The notes: generated by a model from the letters alone, not told the origin. 12,402 nucleotides of DNA from Deferribacteres bacterium (GCA_013152795.1 JAADFS010000073.1:1-12402); one strand, 5' to 3'. Positions 6,270-12,402 are shown, numbered from the stretch's first letter. Numbers and translations are program-made.

Positions 6270-7712
6270 ATGAAATGCGCCCTTATCATACCCTCATGGG
6301 TGCCTGAAGAGATTTTTTCCTCAAAGACCGCGGGCTCCCAGATCAACTACTGGCAACCCCTCGGGACTCTTTATGTCGCCTCCTCCCTGCTCAAGGCTGG
6401 GCATGATGTGAAATTCCTGAACGGCGCATTCATGAGGCACGATGAGATCATGAATGAACTCGCCGCCTACAGGCCCGATATCGCGGGCATCTATTCCACG
6501 ACCTTCGGCTGGAAAAAGGCCCTCTACACCGCATCGGAAATCAGGCGGAAGCTTCAGGGTGTCTTTATAGCAGCCGGAGGCCCGTATCCCATCGCAATGC
6601 AGGAGAAATGTCTCTCGGACTCAGCGGATATAGATGCAGTCGTTACGGGCGAAGGCGAGATCACTATGGTTGAGATGGCGGACAGGCTGTCCCGCGGGAA
6701 ATCCCTCGAAGGAGTTGAAGGCACTGTATTCAGGAAAGGGAATGAAATAATAAAAAATCCGCCCAGGCCCCTTATTACGGATGTTGACTCACTGCCTTTT
6801 CCCGCGCGTGAACTCCTCGGAGATGCAATGGACTATATCCCCCCGCCTGCGACCTACAAGAGAAAACCCGTGGCGGTTATCATCACCGCCAGGGGATGCA
6901 ACCGGAGATGTATCTTCTGCTTCCAGATTGACAGGGAGAGAAAACACGGCATACGCTTCCGCAGCGTGGATAATGTGATGCAGGAGATAGAGCTGTGCCT
7001 CAGACAGGGCTACAGGGAGATAAAATTTATTGACGACACACTTGCCGCGGATTATGACAGGGCCATGCAGATTGCAGGGGAGATAAAAAGACGCAGGCTT
7101 GATTTCACATGGTTTGCCTCCGCCTGCGTCCATCAGGTGGACGGGCCTCTCCTCAGGGCGTTCAGGGAGGCCGGATGCTGGGCCATACTCCTGGGCGCTG
7201 AAAGCGGCGTGCAGAAAAACCTCAACGCTGTCCGCAAGGGCATAACCCTCGAGCAGACGCGCAGGGCCGTTAAGGCCGCCAAAGAGGCGGGCCTGACGGT
7301 TTATACGCCGTTTCTCTTCGGCCTGCCCGGGGAGACCTTTGAGGACGGGCTTAAAACGATCGAGTTCGCCTGCGAGCTGAATCCGGACATCGCCAATTTT
7401 CATGCCCTGACCCCGTTTCCCGGAACAGAGCTTTACGACAATATAGACAGGTATGGAACAATGTCGGGGGACCTAACGGATTTTACCTACCAGGGGGCGG
7501 CATTTGTCCCCTATACGATGACGAGGGAGGAAGTTGCGGAGCTCCGCCGCATCGCATTTAAAAAGTTCTACTCGAGGCCCGGCTTCGTGCTGAGGAAGTT
7601 GCTTGCATTAAGGAATATCAATGACCTCAGGGCAGCCCTGAAGGGCGGCAGGAGCCTGTTCTGGCTGTGGGTTAAGAACGATATATTCCGCCGGCGGGAG
7701 AGCGCCGGATAG
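6270..7712 (+). CDS. B12-binding-domain radical SAM enzyme
   Basis: A 480-residue protein of the cobalamin-binding radical SAM class (BchE-like group). The N-terminal 150 residues form a B12-binding fold (PLGTLYVASSLLKAGHDV, then AAGGPYPIAM and TGEGE); the classical His ligand motif DxHxxG is not evident. The radical SAM core starts near residue 200, with the cluster motif RGCNRRCIFCF (Cys210, Cys214, Cys217) binding the 4Fe-4S cluster and S-adenosylmethionine. FIDDTL, LLGAESG and FLFGLPGET are further core motifs. Family members methylate or rearrange unactivated carbons in cofactors, lipids or natural products. The substrate is unknown. It starts 4 bp after the flavoprotein stop, with GCAGGGG upstream, so the two probably act on the same molecule (inference). 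A perfect 6-bp GC hairpin (7691-7708) overlaps the stop region but has no T-run. Confidence 0.9.
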   Translation: MKCALIIPSWVPEEIFSSKTAGSQINYWQPLGTLYVASSLLKAGHDVKFLNGAFMRHDEIMNELAAYRPDIAGIYSTTFGWKKALYTASEIRRKLQGVFIAAGGPYPIAMQEKCLSDSADIDAVVTGEGEITMVEMADRLSRGKSLEGVEGTVFRKGNEIIKNPPRPLITDVDSLPFPARELLGDAMDYIPPPATYKRKPVAVIITARGCNRRCIFCFQIDRERKHGIRFRSVDNVMQEIELCLRQGYREIKFIDDTLAADYDRAMQIAGEIKRRRLDFTWFASACVHQVDGPLLRAFREAGCWAILLGAESGVQKNLNAVRKGITLEQTRRAVKAAKEAGLTVYTPFLFGLPGETFEDGLKTIEFACELNPDIANFHALTPFPGTELYDNIDRYGTMSGDLTDFTYQGAAFVPYTMTREEVAELRRIAFKKFYSRPGFVLRKLLALRNINDLRAALKGGRSLFWLWVKNDIFRRRESAG

Positions 7713-7718
7713 ACGGAG

Positions 7719-7829
7719 TCATGACGGCTGTTTAAAGCCCCCCATAAAGACATATTTTGCCTTTTCCTTATTGAGTTCCTCACTGAAGCCTTTTTTGTAT
7801 CTTATTGTTTTAGCGCCTGCTATCTTCAT
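7719..7829 (-). CDS. Possible small protein of 36 residues, unrecognised
   Basis: On the minus strand, ATG at 7829 opens 36 codons ending in TGA, starting MKIAGAKTIRYKKGF and ending FMGGFKQPS. The peptide is basic and has an ordinary composition. A short purine stretch (CAGGGG) lies just upstream. A second short frame (ATG at 7869 to TAA at 7810, 19 residues, MSTEQENLREL start) overlaps its beginning in another frame, so the two could be coupled small genes or one gene broken by a frameshift. I do not recognise either. It faces the radical SAM gene tail to tail. It could equally be chance in a 283-bp spacer. Confidence 0.25.
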   Translation of the reverse strand: MKIAGAKTIRYKKGFSEELNKEKAKYVFMGGFKQPS

Positions 7830-7903
7830 TACCCCTGAGTTCCCGCAGGTTCTCCTGTTCTGTCGACATATTTACAGATTCAGATTTATCTGCTAAGTTT
7901 TAG

Positions 7904-7917
7904 TTATAAATTTATAA
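7904..7917. promoter_or_regulatory. AT-only palindrome upstream of nap genes
   Basis: TTATAAATTTATAA is a perfect 14-bp palindrome about 80 bases before napD. It could serve as an operator, or contain a -10 element for the nap operon or for the minus-strand small frame. Base composition alone makes such a palindrome fairly likely. Confidence 0.2.
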
Positions 7918-7928
7918 ATTAATGATTC

Positions 7929-7959
7929 ATTCCCGCCCTTCGATTAAAAGAGTGGGAAT
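7929..7959 (+). promoter_or_regulatory. Hairpin in the nap leader
   Basis: ATTCCCGC (7929-7936) pairs with GTGGGAAT (7952-7959) over 8 positions with one G-U wobble. After a 1x1 mismatch, CTT/AAG adds three inner pairs around a 7-base loop. It ends 36 bases before the napD start and has no T-run, so it is not a simple terminator; an operator or structured leader is possible. Confidence 0.3.
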
Positions 7960-7995
7960 AAGCAACTGTTGTCTTTACAGGGAAGGAGGTAGGAG

Positions 7996-8244
7996 ATGGT
8001 CATATCGGGATTACTGGTGAACACGCTTCCGGAAAAACTGGAGCAGGTGAAAAAGGAGCTTTCCGGTATCAGGGGTGTGGAGATAAACAGCGTTGTCGAT
8101 AATTACAGGATTGTTGTGGTTATGGAGTCCGAAAGCGTGGACGGGGAGATCGCCGTTTCAAATCATATAGCCGGCATGGACGGCGTTTTGAGCGTAAATC
8201 TCGCTTATCATAACTTTGAAGAGGAGGGAAAGACATGCAACTGA
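7996..8244 (+). CDS. napD: NapD, chaperone for periplasmic nitrate reductase
   Basis: An 82-residue cytosolic protein of the NapD family, of normal length. It starts MVISGLLVNTLPEKLEQV, continues with IRGVEINSVVDNYRIVVVME and ends with an AGMDGVLSVNLAYHNFEE-type strand, matching the NapD ferredoxin-like fold. NapD binds the twin-arginine signal peptide of NapA and holds it back from export until the molybdenum cofactor is inserted. GGAAGGAGG lies close before ATG at 7996. Its stop overlaps the napA start by 10 bases, which supports translational coupling and the functional call. Confidence 0.93.
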   Translation: MVISGLLVNTLPEKLEQVKKELSGIRGVEINSVVDNYRIVVVMESESVDGEIAVSNHIAGMDGVLSVNLAYHNFEEEGKTCN

Positions 8245-10592
8245 GCCGGAGAAAGTTTTTAAAGGCGGCTGCAGCGGCTGCCGCACTGAGCGCGGCAGGG
8301 GTTTCAACGGATATCCTGGGCCTTGCAGGAGAGGCGGGCGCTGACCCGGGTGGTATCAGGTGGACCAAGGCACCGTGCCGTTTCTGCGGGACCGGATGCG
8401 GGGTCATGATCGGCGTGAAAAACGGCAGGATCGTTGCAACCAAAGGCGATCCCCAGTCACCGGTGAACCGGGGGCTTAACTGCATAAAGGGATACTTCCT
8501 CGCCAAGATTCAGTACGGCAAGGACCGCCTCACAAAGCCCCTCATCAGAAAGAACGGCAGGATGGTGGAGGCATCATGGGATGAGGCGCTTGACCTCATT
8601 GCCTCAAAGTACAGCGAGGCGCTTAAGATGTACGGCCCGGAATCCGTCGCCATGTTCGGCTCAGGGCAGTGGACCATATGGGAGGGGTATGCCGCCTCAA
8701 AGTTCGTCAAGGGCGGCATGAGGAGCAACAATCTCGACCCCAATGCAAGATTCTGCATGGCGAGTGCGGTTGCGGCGTTCATGAGGACGTTCGGCAAGGA
8801 TGAGCCTATGGGGTGCTATGATGATTTTGAATATGCAGATACATTTTTCACCTGGGGCGCCAACATGGCCGAGATGCATCCCATACTGTATTCAAGGCTG
8901 ACCGACAGAAAGATGAAGTTCATACATGTCAGACACGTGGACCTCGGCACACAGGTGACCAGGACATCCTCATCCGCTGATATAGTGGTCCTGTTTAAAC
9001 CGCAGACCGACCTTGCCGTCGCCAATGCAATGGCGAATGTCCTTATCAGGGAGGGTTATGTCAACGAAGACTTTGTATCGCGGCATGTCGCATTTAAGAA
9101 GGGACTGCAGGACCTGCCGTACGGCCTTGAGATAAACGGCAAAAACGACGGCGGCGCCGGATTCAAGGACAAGGCCGAGAGTGTTGATTTCGAAGAGTAC
9201 AAGAGATTCGTTTCAAAATATACGCCTGAATATGCCTCGCGCTTAAGTGGGGTGCCGGCCGGGAAGATTGTCGAGATCGCGAGGCTCTTCGGGGACCCGG
9301 CGAGAAAGACGCTCTCCTTATGGACCATGGGCATGAACCAGCATACAAGGGGCGTGTGGATAAACCATCTCGTATACAACCTGCATCTTCTGACCGGCAA
9401 GATAAGCGAGCCGGGGAACGGACCCTTTTCACTCACCGGCCAGCCGAGCGCATGCGGCACGGCAAGAGAGGTGGGCACATTTGCGCACAGGCTCCCGAGG
9501 GGCGTGGTCATGAACCCCGAGCACAGGGCATTTACTGAAAAGATATGGAAGCTGCCCCCGGGCACCATTAACCCCAAGCCGGGTTACCATTCCGTGGAGA
9601 TGGCGAGGGCATTTGACAGGGGCGACATAAAGTGTCTGTGGGTGATGTGCAACAACTATTTCCAGGCCCTGCCCAATGTGCTCAGGTACAGGGCGGGTGC
9701 GAAGAAGGAAGGCCGTTTCCTCGTTGTGTCCGACCCGTATCCGACAAGGTCAACAGAGCTTGCCGATGTTGTGCTGCCGACCGCCATGTGGGTTGAGAAA
9801 GCCGGGGCATACGGAAATGCCGAAAGAAGGACGCAGTTCTGGGAAAAGGCCGTTGATCCCCCCGGGGAGTCGAAGTCCGACCTGTGGCAGATAATCGAGG
9901 TTGCAAAAAGGATGGGATACGGCCGCTTGTTCGAGTATAACCTATCTGAATATGACGGAAAGATAGAAAAGGCCCTCTTTGAGGAGTACAGGAAGTTCGG
10001 CAAAGGCGCAGGGAAGGACCTGGCGCCCTTTGATGTCTACACCAAGGTCAGGGGACTGAGATGGCCGGTTGTGGAAGGAAAAGAGACACTGTGGCGCTAC
10101 AGGGAGGGTTATGACCCTTATGTCAAAAAGGGACAGGGTCTCTATTTTTACGGCAATAAAAAGAAGACCGGCGGCAGGGCCAATATCTGGCTGTGCCCGT
10201 ATGCCCCGCCGCCTGAACAGCCCGACAGTGAATATCCCCTGTGGCTCTGCACCGGCAGGGTGCTTGAGCACTGGCACTCCGGGACAATGACACAGAGGGT
10301 GCCCGAGCTTCACAGGGCTGTGCCCGAGGCCTTTCTCTCAATGAATGCGGATGATGCAGCCGGCCTTGGCATAAAGACCGGTGACAGGGTCAGGGTCAGG
10401 ACAAGAAGGGGCGAGGTTACGCTCAGGGCAGTGATAGACGGCCGTAACAAGCCCCAGAAGGGTCTTGTATTTATGCCGTGGTTTGACGAAGAGACGACCC
10501 GGATGGCAAACAACCTGACCCTCGACGCATATGACCCGATATCCAAACAGGCGGACTTTAAAAAGTGCGCATGCAGGGTCGAGAAGGTGTAG
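8235..10592 (+). CDS. napA: NapA, catalytic subunit of periplasmic nitrate reductase
   Basis: A 785-residue molybdoenzyme that reduces nitrate to nitrite in the periplasm. The N-terminus carries a Tat signal (SRRKFLKAAAAAAALSAAG). The 4Fe-4S cluster ligands are Cys48, Cys51, Cys55 and Cys83, in PCRFCGTGCGVMIG and LNCIKGYF. Cys174 in ARFCMASA is the expected molybdenum ligand. MGMNQHTRGVWINHLVYNLH and PFSLTGQPSACGTAREVG, near residue 360-415, are signature NapA segments that separate it from formate dehydrogenases. The molybdopterin dinucleotide-binding domain fills the last 130 residues, with LCTGRVLEHWHSGTMT. The length is between the short monomeric (about 750) and the long (about 830) forms. 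GAGGAGGG precedes ATG at 8235. napD overlaps upstream and napB follows after 50 bp. Confidence 0.96.
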   Translation: MQLSRRKFLKAAAAAAALSAAGVSTDILGLAGEAGADPGGIRWTKAPCRFCGTGCGVMIGVKNGRIVATKGDPQSPVNRGLNCIKGYFLAKIQYGKDRLTKPLIRKNGRMVEASWDEALDLIASKYSEALKMYGPESVAMFGSGQWTIWEGYAASKFVKGGMRSNNLDPNARFCMASAVAAFMRTFGKDEPMGCYDDFEYADTFFTWGANMAEMHPILYSRLTDRKMKFIHVRHVDLGTQVTRTSSSADIVVLFKPQTDLAVANAMANVLIREGYVNEDFVSRHVAFKKGLQDLPYGLEINGKNDGGAGFKDKAESVDFEEYKRFVSKYTPEYASRLSGVPAGKIVEIARLFGDPARKTLSLWTMGMNQHTRGVWINHLVYNLHLLTGKISEPGNGPFSLTGQPSACGTAREVGTFAHRLPRGVVMNPEHRAFTEKIWKLPPGTINPKPGYHSVEMARAFDRGDIKCLWVMCNNYFQALPNVLRYRAGAKKEGRFLVVSDPYPTRSTELADVVLPTAMWVEKAGAYGNAERRTQFWEKAVDPPGESKSDLWQIIEVAKRMGYGRLFEYNLSEYDGKIEKALFEEYRKFGKGAGKDLAPFDVYTKVRGLRWPVVEGKETLWRYREGYDPYVKKGQGLYFYGNKKKTGGRANIWLCPYAPPPEQPDSEYPLWLCTGRVLEHWHSGTMTQRVPELHRAVPEAFLSMNADDAAGLGIKTGDRVRVRTRRGEVTLRAVIDGRNKPQKGLVFMPWFDEETTRMANNLTLDAYDPISKQADFKKCACRVEKV

Positions 10593-10642
10593 TCTGTTTT
10601 TATGCAACTGTATTTAAGGCCAGTAAAAAGGAGGAATCCGAG

Positions 10643-10948
10643 ATGTCAAAGAGGGCAATAAAGATTTTACTTGCTGTATTTATTCTCGTGTCAGCCGTAT
10701 TTGTATATGGATGTATAACAACGCAGAAACAGGCGGCGACCGGCGGTGCGATACTCATACCCCGGACATTGGAGGGCGCTCCGCCTTTTATCCCCCATGA
10801 GGTGGAGGATGAGCAGACATGCCTGGACTGCCACAGGCTGGGTGAGAACGATGCAGTGATAACGCCTCACCCTGACAGGGTCAACTGCGTGCAGTGCCAC
10901 ATCACCCAGGACATGAGCATAAAGCCGTTTGTGGAGAATACCTTTTGA
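10643..10948 (+). CDS. napB: NapB-like dihaem cytochrome c with a lipoprotein-type signal
   Basis: A 101-residue protein with two c-type haem motifs, CLDCH and CVQCH, preceded by PPFIPHEVED and joined by ITPHPDRVNC. The two His residues upstream of each motif match the distal haem ligands of NapB, and HITQDM after the second motif also fits NapB. It takes electrons from a membrane donor and delivers them to NapA. The N-terminus is a hydrophobic helix ending VFVYGC, which resembles a lipobox, so the protein may be lipid-anchored instead of soluble. That is unusual for NapB. ATG at 10643 is chosen because AAAAAGGAGG lies just upstream; an in-frame extension from 10565 overlaps napA and is rejected. 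No napC, napG, napH or napF gene is in the window, so the donor is not visible. Confidence 0.88.
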   Translation: MSKRAIKILLAVFILVSAVFVYGCITTQKQAATGGAILIPRTLEGAPPFIPHEVEDEQTCLDCHRLGENDAVITPHPDRVNCVQCHITQDMSIKPFVENTF

Positions 10949-10982
10949 GTTTCAGAGTTCTGAGTTCAGAGTTCAAAGTGCA
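10947..10982 (+). repeat. Heptamer repeat at the end of napB
   Basis: Starting within the napB stop codon, the units GAGTTTCA, GAGTTCT, GAGTTCA, GAGTTCA and AAGTGCA run head to tail, about five 7-base copies with drift. No function can be read from it. Such short spacer-bound repeats are often scattered through a genome. Confidence 0.6.
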
Positions 10983-10996
10983 GAATGAAACATATC

Positions 10997-11018
10997 CCCC
11001 CTCCCGTCAGGGAGGGGG
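10997..11018. terminator. GC-only hairpin downstream of napB
   Basis: CCCCCTCCC pairs perfectly with GGGAGGGGG over 9 bp around the loop GTCA, 48 bases after the napB stop. It is very stable but has no T-run on either strand, so it is either a Rho-assisted or degenerate terminator of the nap operon, or a repeat-type hairpin that protects the 3' end of the message. Confidence 0.45.
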
Positions 11019-11027
11019 TGTGCCCTG

Positions 11028-11276
11028 TTAGCCCTGAAGGAATCGCAGATAAAACTTTTCCGGCAGGCCCTCCTGTGCCGCCGATGGGCTACCGGTAAGG
11101 TAAAGACTTTGTAGAGAATTGAGAAGAACCTCTCACTGCCCCTGATTAGACGGTTATCAGCCAGCCCCCCGTAAGACATCGGGGATGTTTTCCCTCTCAA
11201 CATCAGGATATACCCAGTCTGTGGATTGCCAGTACCTGATTGGCCTCACAATCAGGTCGGTATAACTTCTACTCAT
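11028..11276 (-). pseudogene. Decayed-looking minus-strand frame of about 82 codons
   Basis: ATG at 11276 on the minus strand opens 39 residues (start MSRSYTDLIVRPIRYW, end ENIPDVLRGAG) and stops at TGA (11157-11159), at once followed by TAA. A further TGA lies at 11133-11135. The same frame then stays open for 34 more codons (EVLLNSLQSLYL start, KFYLRFLQG end) to TAA at 11028-11030. The peptide composition looks protein-like on both sides of the stops. It could be a dead gene with three stops, or a genuine 39-residue small protein. Its start faces away from the restriction promoter across 7 bp, and no good ribosome-binding site is seen. I do not recognise a family. Confidence 0.25.
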
Positions 11277-11283
11277 TTTTTTC

Positions 11284-11312
11284 TTGACGCGACGGTATCG
11301 TTGATGTATAGT
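11284..11312 (+). promoter_or_regulatory. Near-consensus sigma-70 promoter of the type I restriction genes
   Basis: TTGACG (11284-11289) and TATAGT (11307-11312) are separated by exactly 17 bp, each matching the consensus at 5 of 6 positions. The expected start site is near 11319, giving a leader of about 37 bases to the hsdS start. It is the best promoter match in the window. Confidence 0.75.
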
Positions 11313-11320
11313 ATGGGCTA

Positions 11321-11335
11321 AGTAGATAGACTACT
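11321..11335. promoter_or_regulatory. Palindrome at the expected transcription start of hsdS
   Basis: AGTAG-ATAGA-CTACT is a perfect 5+5 inverted repeat with a 5-base centre, lying at about +2 to +16 from the predicted start site. This is where a repressor or a control protein of a restriction system could block transcription. No regulator gene is visible nearby, so this remains a candidate. Confidence 0.35.
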
Positions 11336-11355
11336 GACATTATGAGATCGGCAGA

Positions 11356-11931
11356 ATGACTGAAGTTGCTTTAAAGACAATCGTCGGCATCCAGGTGGGA
11401 TATCAGGCCAAGGCAGGGATCAAGGGAAAGGCGGGAGGCACGCACCGCCTGATCCAGAGCAAGGACTTCGATTCCTTCAACCGTCTGCAATCCGGCAACC
11501 TCATTGCCTTTTTCCCTGAGCGGAGGCCTGAACCCTATTCCGTCCATAAGGGGGACATTCTTTTTCAGGCTCGCGGCATGGTTCATTTCAGTTGCTGTAT
11601 TGAAGAGGAGCTGGAGAACACCCTTGCAGCAGGTTCTTTCTACATTCTTCGCCCGAAGAAGAAAAATCTGCTTCCGCAATATCTGGCGTGGTGGCTGAAC
11701 CAGTCGAAAGCTCAGGCCTATTTTCAGTCAGAGGCACGAGGGGCCGGGATATCCTTTGTTTCCAAGGAGACCCTTTCCCGACTCAAGGTCCGGATTCCGC
11801 CGCTTTCCGTCCAGAAAAAGGTTGTAAAGATCATAACACTCGCCAGACACGAGCAGTTTCTCCTGGAGAGGCTTGCCTCAGTTAGGTTGCGTCTTGTCAG
11901 GGCAGTGTGCATGGAGGGAGTGAATAGTTGA
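11356..11931 (+). CDS. hsdS: Half-size type I restriction-modification specificity subunit (single target-recognition domain)
   Basis: A 191-residue protein, about half of the usual 400-residue HsdS. It holds one target-recognition domain (about residues 20-145: RLIQSKDF, GDILFQARG, YILRPKKKNLLPQYLAWWLN) and one conserved C-terminal region with VRIPPLSVQKKVVKIITLA (about 148-168) followed by a helix of dimerisation type. RGAGISFVSKETLSRLKV is a standard HsdS segment. The family role is to choose the DNA sequence bound by the HsdM methylase and HsdR nuclease. Half-size subunits normally form dimers and recognise symmetric sites. Here it precedes the methylase gene, unlike the common M-S order. 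The start at 11356 lacks a strong ribosome-binding site (only GAGATCGG upstream), but follows a strong promoter. Confidence 0.88.
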   Translation: MTEVALKTIVGIQVGYQAKAGIKGKAGGTHRLIQSKDFDSFNRLQSGNLIAFFPERRPEPYSVHKGDILFQARGMVHFSCCIEEELENTLAAGSFYILRPKKKNLLPQYLAWWLNQSKAQAYFQSEARGAGISFVSKETLSRLKVRIPPLSVQKKVVKIITLARHEQFLLERLASVRLRLVRAVCMEGVNS

Positions 11932-11971
11932 AAGTGAAGAGTGAAGAGCTAAAAGTGAAAAACTGAATTTG
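11930..11971 (+). repeat. Purine-rich heptamer repeat between hsdS and hsdM
   Basis: From the hsdS stop codon on, the units GAAAGTG, AAGAGTG, AAGAGCT, AAAAGTG, AAAAACT and GAATTTG run with a 7-base period and progressive decay. It fills most of the 68-bp gap between the two genes. It differs in sequence from the heptamer after napB but sits in the same position, exactly at a stop codon. Confidence 0.55.
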
Positions 11972-11999
11972 AATAATCAGATAGAATGGAGAAATAGCA

Positions 12000-12402
12000 A
12001 TGAGTCATCATGTTTCCCAAAAAGAGATCAATGATATAGTGTGGCGGGCATGCGATACGTTCAGGGGTGCAGTCGATCCCTCGGAATACAAGAACTATAT
12101 CCTTACCATGCTCTTTATCAAATACATGAGTGATCTCTGGAAGGACAAAAAAGAAGAATATGAAAGGAAGTATAACAGCAACCAGGCCCGTGTGGAACGG
12201 GCGCTTTCCCGGGAACGTTTTGTTATTCCGACCGTAGAGTTGAAAGACGACTCAACCGGAGAAATACAGGAGCGTTTCGCGGCGACATTTGACAGCCTGT
12301 ATGAGCGGCGTGATCGAGGCAATATCGGGGAGATCATCAATCGCGTCCTTGAGGAAATAGAGGATGTCAACAAGTCGAAACTCGAGAATGTGTTCCGGAA
12401 TG
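12000..12402 (+). CDS. hsdM: Type I restriction-modification methyltransferase subunit HsdM, N-terminal part (cut by the window)
   Basis: 134 codons are visible from ATG at 12000 to the right edge. The segment starting at residue 9 (EINDIVWRACDTFRG, then YKNYILTMLFIKYMSDLW and later FDSLYERRDRGNIGEIINRVL) matches the helical HsdM_N domain that precedes the N6-adenine methylase core. The catalytic NPPF and SAM-binding motifs must lie beyond the window. GGAGAAAT lies about 8 bases before ATG. The gene follows the half-size hsdS after 68 bp, so both form one operon; an hsdR gene is expected downstream. The product methylates adenines in the recognition site that is set by HsdS. Confidence 0.92.
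   Translation, partial: MSHHVSQKEINDIVWRACDTFRGAVDPSEYKNYILTMLFIKYMSDLWKDKKEEYERKYNSNQARVERALSRERFVIPTVELKDDSTGEIQERFAATFDSLYERRDRGNIGEIINRVLEEIEDVNKSKLENVFRN

Larger units (their letters stand above)
10983..11283. other. Hairpin-rich spacer without a confident gene
   Basis: About 300 bases between the nap and restriction loci. I see several inverted repeats: the GC hairpin at 10997-11018, CTGAT/ATCAG (11142-11160), CCCCG/CGGGG (11167-11184), GATGTT/AACATC (11184-11204) and the 9-bp perfect ACCTGATTG/CAATCAGGT (11234-11257, loop of 6). No tRNA, rRNA or CRISPR pattern is visible. The concentration of stems suggests either a mobile-element remnant or a structured RNA; neither can be named. A longer minus-strand frame (10973-11203) looks spurious, because its tail reads through the GC hairpin. 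Confidence 0.5.

Noticed and set aside
10565..10642. 26-codon extension of NapB overlapping napA
   Set aside because: It hides the hydrophobic signal behind a charged stretch; ATG at 10643 has a strong ribosome-binding site.
10973..11203. 76-codon minus-strand frame in the spacer
   Set aside because: Its C-terminal part is a translation of the GC hairpin and its neighbours, with Arg/His-rich composition; no ribosome-binding site.
1..12402. CRISPR arrays, tRNA or rRNA genes, intact insertion sequences
   Set aside because: No regularly spaced direct repeats of CRISPR size, no tRNA cloverleaf or rRNA segments, and no transposase gene were seen on reading both strands by eye.

Overview
The window comes from a Gram-negative bacterium with respiratory anaerobic metabolism. 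It has a Tat-exported periplasmic nitrate reductase, c-type cytochrome motifs and a lipoprotein-like signal. Gene content and heavy use of AGG and ATA codons would fit a Nitrospirota or sulfur-cycling Desulfobacterota-type lineage, but this placement is inference, not a match.

Layout, left to right. (1) Bases 1-1555, minus strand: most of a membrane sensor histidine kinase with a periplasmic haem-binding (CxxCH) DUF3365-type sensor domain, then HAMP, PAS and the phospho-acceptor helix; its ATPase domain lies outside the window. (2) Bases 1685-4706, plus strand: a sulfur block with a DUF1858 small protein, a long YeeE/YedE (TsuA-like) thiosulfate/sulfur transporter, a TusA/TsuB-like sulfur carrier, a previously unnamed membrane-anchored Gly/Tyr-repeat mini-protein and a UspA protein, closed by a strong intrinsic terminator at 4795-4838. 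(3) Bases 4868-7712: a two-gene unit with an FAD amine-oxidase/UDP-galactopyranose-mutase-like flavoprotein and a B12-binding radical SAM enzyme, substrate unknown. (4) Bases 7996-10948: a minimal napDAB nitrate reductase operon whose NapB has a lipoprotein-type signal and which has no quinol dehydrogenase gene beside it. (5) Bases 10949-11355: a hairpin-rich gene-poor spacer with heptamer repeats and a decayed-looking minus-strand reading frame, ending in a near-consensus promoter. (6) Bases 11356-12402: start of a type I restriction-modification locus, with a half-size specificity subunit followed by the N-terminus of the methyltransferase subunit.

How the genes may work together: the transporter and the TusA-like carrier form a credible thiosulfate uptake and sulfur relay pair. 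The divergent haem kinase could sense redox state or a small ligand in the periplasm and control the neighbouring sulfur or nitrate genes. The nearness of thiosulfate uptake and nitrate reduction suggests, but does not show, coupling of reduced sulfur to nitrate respiration. The least explained item is the Gly/Tyr-repeat protein, whose two repeat copies differ only at synonymous positions.
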